Shown piece after piece: positions 53,399-62,724 of a stretch of 64,000 bases of DNA (the first letter of the stretch is position 1; every line of letters begins with the position of its first letter). The notes below the pieces were generated by a model. That model was not told the origin of the DNA. It saw only the letters and a list, made by a program, of their open reading frames with translations, and did no database searches. The DNA comes from Desulfobotulus mexicanus (GTDB lineage: Bacteria; Desulfobacterota; Desulfobacteria; Desulfobacterales; ASO4-4), in NCBI RefSeq assembly GCF_006175995.1, contig NZ_VDMB01000002.1, positions 226,097 through 290,096 on the forward strand, in the 5' to 3' direction. A program made the translations under genes and the position numbers.

Positions 53399-53623
53399 AT
53401 GGAAATAGGTGTCCGGCTTTTTGCAGGTTTCCGTAAAGACCGTTTCCGGGAAAGTGCCATGGCCTGGGAGGCGGGGATGACTCCCCGGAGTATTGCGGGT
53501 CTTTTGAGGATTCCCATGGAAGAGGTGGGTATTATTTTTGTCAATGGTCGCCATGCGGATCCGGATCTGCCACTGCTGGCAGGGGATGTGCTTTCACTTT
53601 TTCCAGTGGTGGGTGGTGGATGA
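53399..53623 (+). CDS. MoaD/ThiS-family sulfur-carrier protein
   Basis: A 74-residue beta-grasp protein ending FPVVGGG, the C-terminal di-glycine tail that is adenylated and thiocarboxylated in MoaD and ThiS. GGAGG stands 7 bases before the ATG at 53399. The stop overlaps the start of a ThiF/MoeB-like gene (ATGA), its expected activating enzyme. Position after aor suggests a dedicated MoaD for the W/Mo-pterin; one extra Gly at the end compared with the usual GG might need trimming. Confidence 0.82.
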   Translation: MEIGVRLFAGFRKDRFRESAMAWEAGMTPRSIAGLLRIPMEEVGIIFVNGRHADPDLPLLAGDVLSLFPVVGGG

Positions 53624-54423
53624 TGAATCCTGAAGAGTGGATTCTCCGGGAGTCGGACAAGGGGTATTTATCCTTTGAAAAGCAGATTCAGATGGAAAAG
53701 AGATTCGGCCTTTCCCGCAGAGAAGCTGAAAAATTTGTTCTGGAGATGGGGCTGATGCCGGAGCGGTATATCCGCAACCCCTGGGATGCCAATGCCCAGA
53801 AGAAACTTTTGAATTCCACCCTTGCCATTGTGGGCTGTGGTGCTTTGGGATCGGCATTGCTGGAACAATTGCTGCGCCTTGGTGCGGGTGTTCTTAAGGT
53901 GATGGATCCGGATGTATTTGCACCTTCCAACCTGAACCGCCAGATGCTTCTCAAAGAATCGGATCTTGGGCGACCCAAGGTCGAGGTGGCGGCCCGGAGG
54001 GCGGCAGATGTCAATCCCGCCTTAGATCTGATACCTGTACAGGATATTTTCTGCGAAAGGACGGCCGGAGAATTTCTTGATGGAGTGGATCTGGTTCTGG
54101 ATGCTCTGGATAATATTCCTGATCGTATTTTCCTTGAAAAAGCCTGTGGTGCAAGGGGGATTACACTGATCCACGGAGCCATATCCGGCTGGGCCGGACA
54201 GGTGGCGGTCTGCAGGCCGGGAGAGGAACTGCTTTCGGGCGTATACGGAAGGGCTGAAACCCATGGAGGCAAAGCAGCGGGAAATCCTGTTTTTGGCGTG
54301 GCTGTAACGGCAGGGCTTCAGGTGAGTCTCGGTTGCAGGGTGTTGATGGGGGAAAAAACAGGTACGGGACCATGGTTTCTGGATTTTTCCGGGCCGGAAT
54401 GGGTGAATATGGAGATTTTTTGA
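53620..54423 (+). CDS. ThiF/MoeB-family adenylyltransferase
   Basis: A 267-residue E1-like enzyme: VGCGALGSALLEQLLRLG near 70-87 (nucleotide-binding), DPDVFAPSNLNRQ with the Arg contact, and LDALDNIPDR. It should adenylate the C-terminus of the neighbouring MoaD-like carrier. The CxxC zinc pairs of many MoeB proteins are absent. A 70-residue N-terminal extension (MNPEEWILRESDKGYLSFE) precedes the fold. It overlaps the carrier gene by 4 bases and is followed by a terminator. Confidence 0.85.
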   Translation: MMNPEEWILRESDKGYLSFEKQIQMEKRFGLSRREAEKFVLEMGLMPERYIRNPWDANAQKKLLNSTLAIVGCGALGSALLEQLLRLGAGVLKVMDPDVFAPSNLNRQMLLKESDLGRPKVEVAARRAADVNPALDLIPVQDIFCERTAGEFLDGVDLVLDALDNIPDRIFLEKACGARGITLIHGAISGWAGQVAVCRPGEELLSGVYGRAETHGGKAAGNPVFGVAVTAGLQVSLGCRVLMGEKTGTGPWFLDFSGPEWVNMEIF

Positions 54424-54453
54424 AACTGGAAAGGATTTATGAAACGAATAAAG

Positions 54454-54491
54454 AAAGGCCCACGGTTTTAAACCGTGAGCCTTTATTTTTT

Positions 54492-54492
<1 letters not shown>
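54454..54492. terminator. Bidirectional terminator after the ThiF-like gene
   Basis: AAAGGC-C-CACGGTTT (54454-54468) pairs with AAACCGTG-A-GCCTTT (54470-54484), followed by ATTTTTTT on the plus strand. It also faces the tRNA gene on the other strand. Confidence 0.85.
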
Positions 54493-54568
<76 letters not shown>

Positions 54569-54635
54569 GCAACGAAAAACAGAATACCTATTTCGTTTTA
54601 TGAAGTCAATGCTTTTTTTGATATTTCTTTTGGGT

Positions 54636-55244
54636 TCAGGCAATTCCCAGAGATTTTCTGATATGGTCTTTCAGGGTTTCATAATCTCTGGTTACGGGAA
54701 ACTGAGGGAAATCCGCCACCACATTGTCCGGCGGCTGGAAGAAAAATCCGAAATCCGCTTCCTTGAGCATGCCCGTATCATTGTAGGAGTCACCAAAGGC
54801 CAGAACCGTATAATCCAGACTTTTAAGTGCCCGGACGGTTTTGCTTTTGGCATCTTTCTGGCGCAGTTTATAGGCTGTTATCTGCCCGTCTGCGGCAACT
54901 TCCAGTTCATGGCAGAACAGGGTGGGCTGGTTGAGTTTGGCCATGAGGGGGGCAGCAAACTGTAAAAAGGTATCGGAGACCACAATGAGCTGACTTTTTT
55001 CCCTGAGCCAGTGGACAAAATCCGCAGCACCGGGCAGAGGCTCCATGGTGGCAATGACTTCCTGTATGTCCTGAAGCTTGAGGCCGTGGGTATCCAGCAC
55101 CTTGAGCCTGTGGGTCATAAGCTCATCATAGTCTGAAATATCACGGGTCGTGAGGCGCAGTTCTTCAATGCCCGTGCGCTCGGCCACGTTGATCCATATT
55201 TCCGGGATGAATACGCCTTCCAGATCAGAGCAGATGATATGCAT
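54636..55244 (-). CDS. thrH: Phosphoserine phosphatase / homoserine phosphotransferase
   Basis: A 202-residue HAD-family enzyme closely resembling ThrH of Pseudomonas, which moves phosphate from phosphoserine to homoserine. The catalytic DLEG (7-10) replaces the usual DxDxT, as in ThrH, and VSDTF, LRQKD and FGDSYND carry the other HAD motifs. It lies downstream of homoserine dehydrogenase on the same strand, so both can feed threonine synthesis. The gap between them (55245-55365) holds an inverted repeat but no poly-T terminator. Confidence 0.92.
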   Translation of the reverse strand: MHIICSDLEGVFIPEIWINVAERTGIEELRLTTRDISDYDELMTHRLKVLDTHGLKLQDIQEVIATMEPLPGAADFVHWLREKSQLIVVSDTFLQFAAPLMAKLNQPTLFCHELEVAADGQITAYKLRQKDAKSKTVRALKSLDYTVLAFGDSYNDTGMLKEADFGFFFQPPDNVVADFPQFPVTRDYETLKDHIRKSLGIA

Positions 55245-55365
55245 GGTGGTCCTTTTTTCTTTTCAGGTTCAGCAGCCTTTTATTTAAGATCAGGCTGCGG
55301 TTTTCCATGGCCTGTGTTTAAGGCATGGAAGTGTTATAAAATAAGGCCTCTGGATGGCAGCCACC

Positions 55366-56694
55366 TCAGGTATGGGCACAGCCGTTGGCCTGGGGATCTT
55401 CGATGCGTATAAGTACAGGATCGCAGCCTATTTCCGGCAGTTCACGGATCTCTTTCAGGGCTTTTCTCACATCCGCTTCTTTGGCCCGATGGGTCATGAA
55501 GACCAGAGGAACGGCATCGGAAGCATGCCTTTCTTTCTGATGAACACTCATGATGCTGATGCTGTATTTGGCCAGAATGCCGGAGACCCTGGAAAGAACA
55601 CCGGGCTGGTCTGCGGCGGAAATTCTGAAATAGTAGTGGGTCTGGATTTCGGAGATGGGAAGGACAGGAATCTTTTTGATGTTTTTAGAAGGATAACCCA
55701 GTGCGGGGAGCCTGCCGCCATCTTCCCTTTTCATATCCCTTGCAATGTCGGCAAGGTCAGCGACTACGGCACTGGCCGTGGGCATCATGCCTGCTCCGTG
55801 TCCGTAAAGCATCATTTCACCGGTGCAGTCACCAAAGATGCTCAGGGCATTGACAGAACCACCCACCTGGGAAAGCAGGCAGTCCACAGGGATCATGGCA
55901 GGGTGTACCCTTGCCTCAATGCTGTCTCCGTGGTTTTTGGAAATGGCCAGAAGTTTGATACGGTAGCCGAACTGATCGGCATAAAGAATATCCAGAGGTT
56001 CAATGCGGGAGATACCTTCCACATATACACCTTCAAAATCGATCTCCATGCCGTAGGCAATGGCTGAAATGATGGCCAGTTTATGGGCCGCATCACAGCC
56101 TTCAATGTCAAGGGTTGGGTCGGCTTCGGCAAAACCCTTGATTTTTGCCTGGTCCAGGGCCTCTTCAAAGGAAAGGCCAAGGCGGGTTATCTCAGTCAGA
56201 ATATAATTACAGGTGCCGTTGAGAATACCGGTCATGGCAAAGATGCGGTTGGCCACAAGGTTTTCTCTTAAGGTCTTGATGATGGGCATGCATCCGCCCA
56301 CGCTGGCTTCATAGGCAATGGTCACGTTTTTTTGAAAAGCTTTGGCAAAAAGGGAGTTTCCTTCCAGGGCCAAAAGCTTTTTGTTGGCCGTGACCACATG
56401 TTTTCCCTGTTCCATGGCCTTTAGTATGGTGTCTTTGGCAAAACCCGTACCCCCAACCATTTCCACCACCACATCAATTTCAGGATCTTCCAGAATTTCA
56501 GATGCATCGGTGGTGAAGACACCTTCGGCAAAGGTGACGGAGCGGGTTCTTTTGGTGTCTGTGTCCGCAACTTTTTTGAGGACCATTTCCATGCCAAGGC
56601 GATCTTTGAGAATTTCCTGCTGATCCAGAAGGATACGGGCAACACCTTCGCCAACAGTGCCGCATCCGATCAGGCCGATTTGCATCCGTTTCAT
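55366..56694 (-). CDS. hom: Homoserine dehydrogenase with ACT domain
   Basis: A 442-residue NAD(P)-dependent enzyme reducing aspartate semialdehyde to homoserine. GCGTVGEG near 10-17 is the nucleotide motif, ANKKLLA near 103 and GILNGTCNYIL near 155 the catalytic region, and residues about 355-430 form an ACT domain (YYFRISAADQPGVLSRVSG), which suggests feedback by threonine. GGAG lies 6 bases upstream of the ATG. It is transcribed away from purM, with a palindrome between the two. Confidence 0.94.
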   Translation of the reverse strand: MKRMQIGLIGCGTVGEGVARILLDQQEILKDRLGMEMVLKKVADTDTKRTRSVTFAEGVFTTDASEILEDPEIDVVVEMVGGTGFAKDTILKAMEQGKHVVTANKKLLALEGNSLFAKAFQKNVTIAYEASVGGCMPIIKTLRENLVANRIFAMTGILNGTCNYILTEITRLGLSFEEALDQAKIKGFAEADPTLDIEGCDAAHKLAIISAIAYGMEIDFEGVYVEGISRIEPLDILYADQFGYRIKLLAISKNHGDSIEARVHPAMIPVDCLLSQVGGSVNALSIFGDCTGEMMLYGHGAGMMPTASAVVADLADIARDMKREDGGRLPALGYPSKNIKKIPVLPISEIQTHYYFRISAADQPGVLSRVSGILAKYSISIMSVHQKERHASDAVPLVFMTHRAKEADVRKALKEIRELPEIGCDPVLIRIEDPQANGCAHT

Positions 56695-56818
56695 TCAAAC
56701 TCCAGTGGGGTAAGAGGGAATCCGGTATTCATGGAAGATTTTCTGTACTCCGGACTTTCCGGGCGGTATGCAGCACCGGAAAAGCAGATCAGAAAACCCG
56801 GACATACTTAAGCACCTA

Positions 56819-56883
56819 ACTACAATAGCTTAGGTATGAAAGTCAAAAATTGTTTTGACTTTCAAAGGTTGCAGGGGTAATTT
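56819..56883. promoter_or_regulatory. Divergent hom/purM promoter pair sharing a palindrome
   Basis: TGAAAGTCAAAA (56837-56848) and TTTTGACTTTCA (56853-56864) form a perfect 12-bp palindrome with a 4-base centre. It contains a TTGACT -35 on each strand: toward purM with TAATTT (56878-56883) 17 bases on, toward hom with TGTAGT (56824-56819) 16 bases on. A regulator bound here would control both. Confidence 0.6.
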
Positions 56884-56953
56884 TTAAAGGTTTTTATATT
56901 GATTGTCCGTTTTTTATACTTAAATGATCTTTCGTGTTACGATGAGGACCCCG

Positions 56954-58000
56954 ATGAGCAAGCCCTTGACCTATGCGGATGCAGGTGTGGATATTGACAA
57001 GGCCAACAGTCTTGTGCAGACCATAAAAAAAATAGCCAATAATACCCCCCGTTCCGGTGTCATGGGAGAGATCGGCGGTTTTGGTGGCCTTTTCTCCCTG
57101 AATCTCAGCAATATCGAGCGTCCTGTGCTGGTAAGCTCCACCGATGGTGTGGGAACCAAACTGAAAATTGCCTTTATGACGGGCAGGCATGACACCATTG
57201 GTATTGACCTTGTGGCCATGTGTGTAAATGATATTCTGGTTCAGGGTGCAAAGCCTTTGTTTTTTCTTGATTATTTTTCCATAGGAAAGCTTGAGAACGA
57301 TGTGGCATCTGCGGTGATTCAGGGGGTGGCCGAAGGGTGCCGTCAGGCACAGTGCGCCCTTATCGGAGGAGAAACCGCAGAAATGCCGGGCCTCTATGCA
57401 GAAGGTGAGTATGATCTGGCAGGTTTTTCCGTTGGTATTGTGGACAATGAAAAAATCATTGACGGATCTTCCATACGGGGCGGACACCAGCTGGTGGGCA
57501 TTGCCTCCAGCGGACTGCATTCCAATGGTTTTTCTCTGGTGCGTAAAATCTGTTTTGATACGCTGGGACTTAAAGCTGACAGTTTTGTTGAAAGTCTGAA
57601 GGGTACCATCGGAGATATTCTTTTAACTCCCACCAGAATATATGTGGATTCAGTCCTTTCCCTTATAAAAGATCAGCCGGTTCATGGACTTTCCCATATT
57701 ACGGGTGGAGGAATTACGGAAAATATAGTGCGGGTGCTGCCCCAGGCCTGCAAGGTGCGTATCCGTAAAGGAAGTTGGGATATTCCTCCGGTTTTCACCT
57801 TCCTTCAGGAAGCAGGCAATGTTGAGCTCCATGAAATGCACCGGACCTTCAATATGGGCATCGGCATGGTGGTCATTGTGCCGGAAAAGGCAGCGGCGGA
57901 TGTGATGGACCGCCTGCGTATTCTCGGAGAGCAGGCTTTTGTCATTGGTGATGTGGTGGAACGCAGCGGCGATGAACCCCAGGTGATGTGGATGGATTAG
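56954..58000 (+). CDS. purM: Phosphoribosylformylglycinamidine cyclo-ligase (AIR synthetase)
   Basis: A 348-residue purine-synthesis enzyme. SKPLTYADAGVDID at the start, SSTDGVGTKLKIAF near 60-73, GGETAEMPGLY near 145 and ITGGGI near 245 are the family signatures. The start at 56954 follows GAGGACCCC; the frame extends 10 codons upstream. Alone in its transcript, ended by a clear terminator. Confidence 0.96.
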   Translation: MSKPLTYADAGVDIDKANSLVQTIKKIANNTPRSGVMGEIGGFGGLFSLNLSNIERPVLVSSTDGVGTKLKIAFMTGRHDTIGIDLVAMCVNDILVQGAKPLFFLDYFSIGKLENDVASAVIQGVAEGCRQAQCALIGGETAEMPGLYAEGEYDLAGFSVGIVDNEKIIDGSSIRGGHQLVGIASSGLHSNGFSLVRKICFDTLGLKADSFVESLKGTIGDILLTPTRIYVDSVLSLIKDQPVHGLSHITGGGITENIVRVLPQACKVRIRKGSWDIPPVFTFLQEAGNVELHEMHRTFNMGIGMVVIVPEKAAADVMDRLRILGEQAFVIGDVVERSGDEPQVMWMD

Positions 58001-58022
58001 GTTTTTGTTTTCTATCTTGTAT

Positions 58023-58064
58023 GACCGGATCAGCCCCTTTGAAGGAGTTTGTCCGGTCTTTTTT
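58023..58064 (+). terminator. purM terminator
   Basis: GACCGGA (58023-58029) pairs with TCCGGTC (58052-58058), followed by six T. Confidence 0.8.
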
Positions 58065-58105
58065 GTTTTTAGCCTGAATGTTTTGTCAGTATATGAGGTG
58101 AAAGA

Positions 58106-59131
58106 ATGCGTATTCTGGGTATAGAGTCTTCCTGCGATGAAACCGCAGCAGCCGTTGTGGAAGACGGGGTGAAAATTCTGTCATCGGAGGTGGCATCCCA
58201 GGTGGATATTCACCACCGTTACGGAGGGGTGGTGCCGGAACTGGCATCCCGCCATCATGTGGAAGCCATATGTCCCATGGTGACGGCGGCCCTTAGCTCC
58301 TGTGGAATGGAGGCAGGGGATCTGGATGCCGTTGCCGTCACCCAGGGACCGGGGCTGGTGGGGGCCCTTCTGGTGGGGTTCGGATTTGCAAGGGCCTATG
58401 CCTTCGGTCTGAACATTCCCTGTGTGGGAGTTCATCACTTGCTGGGCCATATCCATTCCGTTTTTCTGGAACCGGAAAAAAATCCTCCGGTTTATCCCTT
58501 TGTGGCCCTGGTGGTTTCCGGAGGGCATACTGGGCTTTACCATGTTCCCGATGCCCTGACCCTGAGACTTCTGGGGCAGACAAGGGATGATGCAGCAGGG
58601 GAAGCCTATGATAAGATAGCCAAAATCATGGGGCTGGGTTACCCCGGAGGACCGATTATTGATGGTATGGCTGTAGAGGGAAATTGTAATTCTATTTTTT
58701 TCCCCAGGGCTTTTCTGGATAAAGATGGAATGGATTTCAGTTTCAGTGGGCTGAAATCCGCAGTGGCACGTTTTCTGTCCGAAGACGGAGGCAAAACGGC
58801 CAAAGCGGATATTGCCGCAGCTTTTCAGGATGCTGTGGTGGATGTGCTTGTATCCAAGGCTTTTTTGGCTGTGGAAAAGATTGCGTGCAGGGATCTGGCC
58901 ATTGTTGGCGGGGTGGCGGCTAATCGTGGGCTGAAGAAGAAGGCATCTCAGGAGGCGGATATACGGGGTGTACGCCTCCATATGCCTTCTCCCTTTCTCT
59001 GCGGAGATAATGCCGCCATGATAGCCGCTGCCGGATACCATTACCTTCAGGCAGGAAAAGTTCTCGGGCTGGATGCCGATGTTTTCTCAAGGGCCACGGA
59101 TCCCGGTCGTGTGGCTGTGCGGCACAGGTAG
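58106..59131 (+). CDS. tsaD: tRNA N6-adenosine threonylcarbamoyltransferase
   Basis: A 341-residue Kae1/TsaD protein that completes the t6A37 modification of ANN-decoding tRNAs, with TsaB, TsaC and TsaE encoded elsewhere. GIESSCDETAAA at 5-16, the metal histidines in HHLLGHIHS near 111-119 and VVSGGHT near 135 are diagnostic. GAGGTGAAAG precedes the ATG. The window's core, well-conserved part ends here; AT-rich sequence follows. Confidence 0.96.
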   Translation: MRILGIESSCDETAAAVVEDGVKILSSEVASQVDIHHRYGGVVPELASRHHVEAICPMVTAALSSCGMEAGDLDAVAVTQGPGLVGALLVGFGFARAYAFGLNIPCVGVHHLLGHIHSVFLEPEKNPPVYPFVALVVSGGHTGLYHVPDALTLRLLGQTRDDAAGEAYDKIAKIMGLGYPGGPIIDGMAVEGNCNSIFFPRAFLDKDGMDFSFSGLKSAVARFLSEDGGKTAKADIAAAFQDAVVDVLVSKAFLAVEKIACRDLAIVGGVAANRGLKKKASQEADIRGVRLHMPSPFLCGDNAAMIAAAGYHYLQAGKVLGLDADVFSRATDPGRVAVRHR

Positions 59132-59328
59132 GGCAGGTCGTTTAAAAAAGCTTGAAATTATTTCCGCTTATTATAGAATGGCTGCATAACTATTCTAAAA
59201 TACAATATAAGGGTGGAAATATTTTCAATGTTGTTGACGGCCAAAGCCATTGGTCGTTTTGTTTGACAGTTGAGTTTACTCAAGTGTATACAAAACAGAA
59301 ACAAAAATCATATTGAAAGTAAAGTATA

Positions 59329-60918
59329 GTGACAGACATAAAATCAAGTATAGGATTCCACATCGTTTCTATTATGACTCTTCTGCTGATAGCGGTTTTT
59401 CTTATCCAAGCACTTACACCATACGGAAGCGCCACCTCTCCTGATTCAATTTCTTACCTTGATATCGGATCCAATCTTAGTAACGGTAAGGGATTAGTTA
59501 CGACAAACTTAGCTTTTGATACCGCTGGAACCAGTAGCTATTCGCCCCAGCGACTATGGCCGCCTGCGTACCCTGCTTTGCTGTCATGCTTTATAAAAAA
59601 TTCATTTGATGTGGAACGTGTCCGATTTTTATCTGTAATATTGCTTTTCTTTTCAGGTACTATTAGTCTGTTGATTCTTCGCACAGCTCAGATTGATTGG
59701 CTTATATCATTGTTATTTGCTGTGTTAACAATGCTTACTCTTCCAATGGTGCTGATTTACACCTACATATGGAGTGAAACGCTATTTGTTCCAATTCTTT
59801 TGGGTATGGTATTGGTAATTTTTAAATATCTTCGCTTGCCTAGTGATAAGGTGTTGCAAAAATCGATTTTTATTGGGCTATTTGTTGCATTAGGTTTTAC
59901 GTTAGTCTTAACAAGATATATAGGCGTGGCAATGATTTTGTTGTTTCCACTTATCTATGCCCTAAGTAGCAAGGATCATTTTGATCGTATCATAATCTTT
60001 TGTGGTTTATTGGTGTACACTTTGTTCGTAGTGCTATTTCTTGCTGACAACTATCGAGTTACAGAAAATATTTCAGGCGGTACTCGTTCTCCATCCTCGC
60101 TCGGCCTAGAAGATAACTTAATTCATATGACCGAAGCATTTATGACCATTTTGCCAACTTCTTTGATAAGTATTGTTCTCGGAATCATATTGGCCTGCAT
60201 AGTTATCTTTGGAATTGTGGCTACAAAGGGCTCATGGGCCGGAGAGAGTCAACCAGACATAGCACTTCGCCTAAAGTATGCTTTAGTTTTAATTTCAGTT
60301 ACAATGTTATATCTGGTTGCTTTGCTGGCAATGAGAACGCATAGTTCATTTGACCAAATCGACGTCCGGCTGATTGCGCCAGCAGTTCCAATAATAGTTT
60401 TAATGTTAGCGTTTTTTCCTGTTATGGTCACCTCAAGGGTGGCCTCATTATCAATAGGCTTAGTCTCGCTTTCATTATTATCTATGCTGGCTCTACAAGG
60501 TTTGAATGGTGTTACAAGTGCTATCATTAATTGGGAAGAATCTGGATCTCCAGCATTACCGATGAGAGGAAATATTACATTTAATAATTTCACTGCAGGC
60601 AATCAAGAAAGGGCAGCAGTGGAATTAATACGTTCACTTGTTGAGACTGAAGGATACCTTTTTATTGAACGCCCTTTAATCTGGAGATTCCTAACTCGAC
60701 GAGATACTTTTTCGAGACCGTCAATTTTGGATACTAAAATGATTGATCGTCTCAACGGAATGCCAAATGGCTCGATTATCATTACTTCTCTGGCTGAAGC
60801 ACAAAGAATATACTCAATGATTGAAGCAGTTGGGTTGCAAATGGAAATAGTTAATTTAGGCGATGTTGTAGGTATCCGGCTACCATTTTCCGATAAGGGG
60901 CAAATTATAGATTTATAG
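59329..60918 (+). CDS. GT-C-type integral membrane glycosyltransferase
   Basis: A 529-residue protein with about 11 hydrophobic helices, starting at GTG. Two features mark a GT-C (PMT/ArnT-like) polyprenyl-sugar transferase: an acidic loop after the first helix (SPDSISYLDIGSNL near 37-50) and a PPAYPALL loop near 78. The last 100 residues are soluble. Codon and base use are clearly more AT-rich than in tsaD before it or the UbiA gene after it, so it was probably acquired. Acceptor and sugar are unknown; the downstream DprE1/UbiA pair suggests a polyprenyl-phosphate pentose donor. Confidence 0.72.
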   Translation: MTDIKSSIGFHIVSIMTLLLIAVFLIQALTPYGSATSPDSISYLDIGSNLSNGKGLVTTNLAFDTAGTSSYSPQRLWPPAYPALLSCFIKNSFDVERVRFLSVILLFFSGTISLLILRTAQIDWLISLLFAVLTMLTLPMVLIYTYIWSETLFVPILLGMVLVIFKYLRLPSDKVLQKSIFIGLFVALGFTLVLTRYIGVAMILLFPLIYALSSKDHFDRIIIFCGLLVYTLFVVLFLADNYRVTENISGGTRSPSSLGLEDNLIHMTEAFMTILPTSLISIVLGIILACIVIFGIVATKGSWAGESQPDIALRLKYALVLISVTMLYLVALLAMRTHSSFDQIDVRLIAPAVPIIVLMLAFFPVMVTSRVASLSIGLVSLSLLSMLALQGLNGVTSAIINWEESGSPALPMRGNITFNNFTAGNQERAAVELIRSLVETEGYLFIERPLIWRFLTRRDTFSRPSILDTKMIDRLNGMPNGSIIITSLAEAQRIYSMIEAVGLQMEIVNLGDVVGIRLPFSDKGQIIDL

Positions 60919-61302
60919 CCTCAGTACCAGGTTAATTTGTATGCCTACAACGCTTTATGAACTCAATGGTATAGTCCCGGTCAAATAACTTGATGCTAAT
61001 AATTAAGATAAAGAGTTTATATTTCAATGCCTTTCACCTAAAAAGAAGTATCAGGTCATGTGGCCGGAACTATAAGATATTGCAACAAATGAAAGTATGG
61101 CTTGTATCGTGAAATAAAAAGTTGGAATTAATGGTTAGCTTTATGATTCAAAATCCTATTGCGAGGGAAAATCCAGAAATAAACGATGTATCATCGGAAG
61201 GATCAGCCCCGAGTCCTGTCCCCCGATTTACAAACTTGAATACGTTGAGCGCATGGCAGCCAAAGGTACTCCCGTTACATAAAACCGGACAGGTCAAATA
61301 AG
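60919..61302. other. Intergenic stretch with no clear gene
   Basis: The first 220 bases are AT-rich and featureless. From 61143 a 52-codon plus-strand frame (MIQNPIARENPEIND...) ends at the UbiA start, without a ribosome site or a recognised family; it may be the leftover end of a lost gene. No repeat or terminator was recognised. Confidence 0.4.
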
Positions 61303-62724
61303 ATGGTGTCACCTCTGGTTGTGGATCTGGATGGTACCCTGATTCGGACCGATCTTCTTTTTGAGTCTGCACTGCGCTTTATACGAACGGGACCCTTGCG
61401 TATTTTTCTGCTTTTTTACTGGTTGTTTCAGGGAAAGGCCTTTCTGAAACAGCGCCTTGCGGAAGCGGTGAATCCCTTGCCGGAGCTTTTGCCCTATGAT
61501 CAGCGTGTGCTTGACTACATTGAAGGTGAGCGTGCAGCAGGTCGAAGAATTATTCTGGCAACGGCCAGTCACTCCCTCTATGCCCATGCCGTTGCTGAAT
61601 ATTTGGGTTTATTTGATGAGGTCATGGCTACAGAAGGGAAGTGCAATCTTTCAGCAAAGACCAAAAGGGATGCTCTGATTGAAGCCTTTGGCGAAAAAGG
61701 TTTTGATTATATGGGCAATGCCCATGGAGATATTCCCGTATGGGTTGCAGCAGAAAAGGCTGTGGTTGTGAATCCTTCTCCCGGCCTTACGGCCCGGGCA
61801 GAAAAAACAGGGAATGTGGTTCTGGTATTAAAAAAAGAGGCTTCATTTTTTTCTGTCTGGCCGAAGGCCCTGCGCCTTCACCAGTGGGTTAAAAATTTTC
61901 TGATTTTTGTTCCCCTTCTGGCCAGCCACAGAATGCTGGAACCGGGCCTTTTCCTTCAGGCTTTACTGGCATTTTTTTGTTTCGGCCTCTGCGCATCCAG
62001 CGTTTATCTTCTCAATGACATGCTGGATCTGGAAGAAGACCGGAGACACCCTTCCAAGCGCATGCGACCCTTTGCTTCGGGGGCACTGTCCCTTTCCATG
62101 GGTTTTGCTGTTTTTCCTCTTCTGCTGCTTATTTCCTTTTTGCTTTCCTTTCTGTTTCTGCCGATAGCTTTTCTTTTTGCCCTTGTCGCTTATTACAGCC
62201 TTACCCTTGCCTACTCCTTTGGACTTAAGCGCCTTGTGCTTGTGGATGTTTTTACCCTTGCCCTTCTTTATACCCTGAGGCTTGTGGCGGGAGCTTTGAG
62301 CGTGGATGTTGCCCTGACCTTCTGGATACTGGCCTTTTCCATGTTCATATTTTTAAGCCTTGCCCTGGTGAAGCGCTATGCGGAGCTGCACCTGAATCTT
62401 GAAAACAATGGAGGAGGAAAGCCTCTTGGCAGAGGCTATCATACTGAAGACATGGGACTTCTCCTTGTCATGGGTGTGGTTGCAGGCTACCTCTGCGTGC
62501 TGGTACTGGCCCTTTATATTCAGGATGAGGCCACAAGTAAGCTTTATGCCAGACCTGAATGGATATGGTCTGCCTGCATATTGCTTCTTTTCTGGATAAG
62601 CCGTATCTGGCTTCTTTCCCACAGGGGAGAAATGCATGATGATCCGGTTGTTTTTGCCGTCAGAGATAAAATCAGCCTTGCTGTCGGATTCTTACTCGGA
62701 CTCATATTCTGGATGGCCCTATGA
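61303..62724 (+). CDS. HAD-UbiA fusion, decaprenyl-phosphate phosphoribosyltransferase-like
   Basis: A 473-residue two-domain protein. Residues 1-185 form a HAD hydrolase (DLDGTL at 8-13, ATASHS near 87-92, GNAHGD near 138). Residues about 195-473 form a multi-helix UbiA prenyltransferase whose NDMLDLEEDRRHPSK and RMRP motif (near 238-256) matches the NDxxDxxxDxxHPxKxxRP of phosphoribosyl-decaprenyl-phosphate synthase. The pair could make polyprenyl-phosphoryl-phosphoribose and remove its 5-phosphate in one chain, steps carried out by separate mycobacterial proteins. The stop overlaps the next gene (ATGA), a DprE1-like oxidase, which supports this reading. Confidence 0.82.
   Translation: MVSPLVVDLDGTLIRTDLLFESALRFIRTGPLRIFLLFYWLFQGKAFLKQRLAEAVNPLPELLPYDQRVLDYIEGERAAGRRIILATASHSLYAHAVAEYLGLFDEVMATEGKCNLSAKTKRDALIEAFGEKGFDYMGNAHGDIPVWVAAEKAVVVNPSPGLTARAEKTGNVVLVLKKEASFFSVWPKALRLHQWVKNFLIFVPLLASHRMLEPGLFLQALLAFFCFGLCASSVYLLNDMLDLEEDRRHPSKRMRPFASGALSLSMGFAVFPLLLLISFLLSFLFLPIAFLFALVAYYSLTLAYSFGLKRLVLVDVFTLALLYTLRLVAGALSVDVALTFWILAFSMFIFLSLALVKRYAELHLNLENNGGGKPLGRGYHTEDMGLLLVMGVVAGYLCVLVLALYIQDEATSKLYARPEWIWSACILLLFWISRIWLLSHRGEMHDDPVVFAVRDKISLAVGFLLGLIFWMAL

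Noticed and set aside
55273..55301. GCAGCC/GGCTGC hairpin between hom and thrH as a terminator
   Set aside because: Neither strand has a T run after the stem; could be an RNA-processing site but unsupported.
58181..59041. 286-codon frame opposite tsaD
   Set aside because: Antisense shadow of a diagnostic TsaD; rich in His/Gln as expected from reversed Leu/Gly codons.
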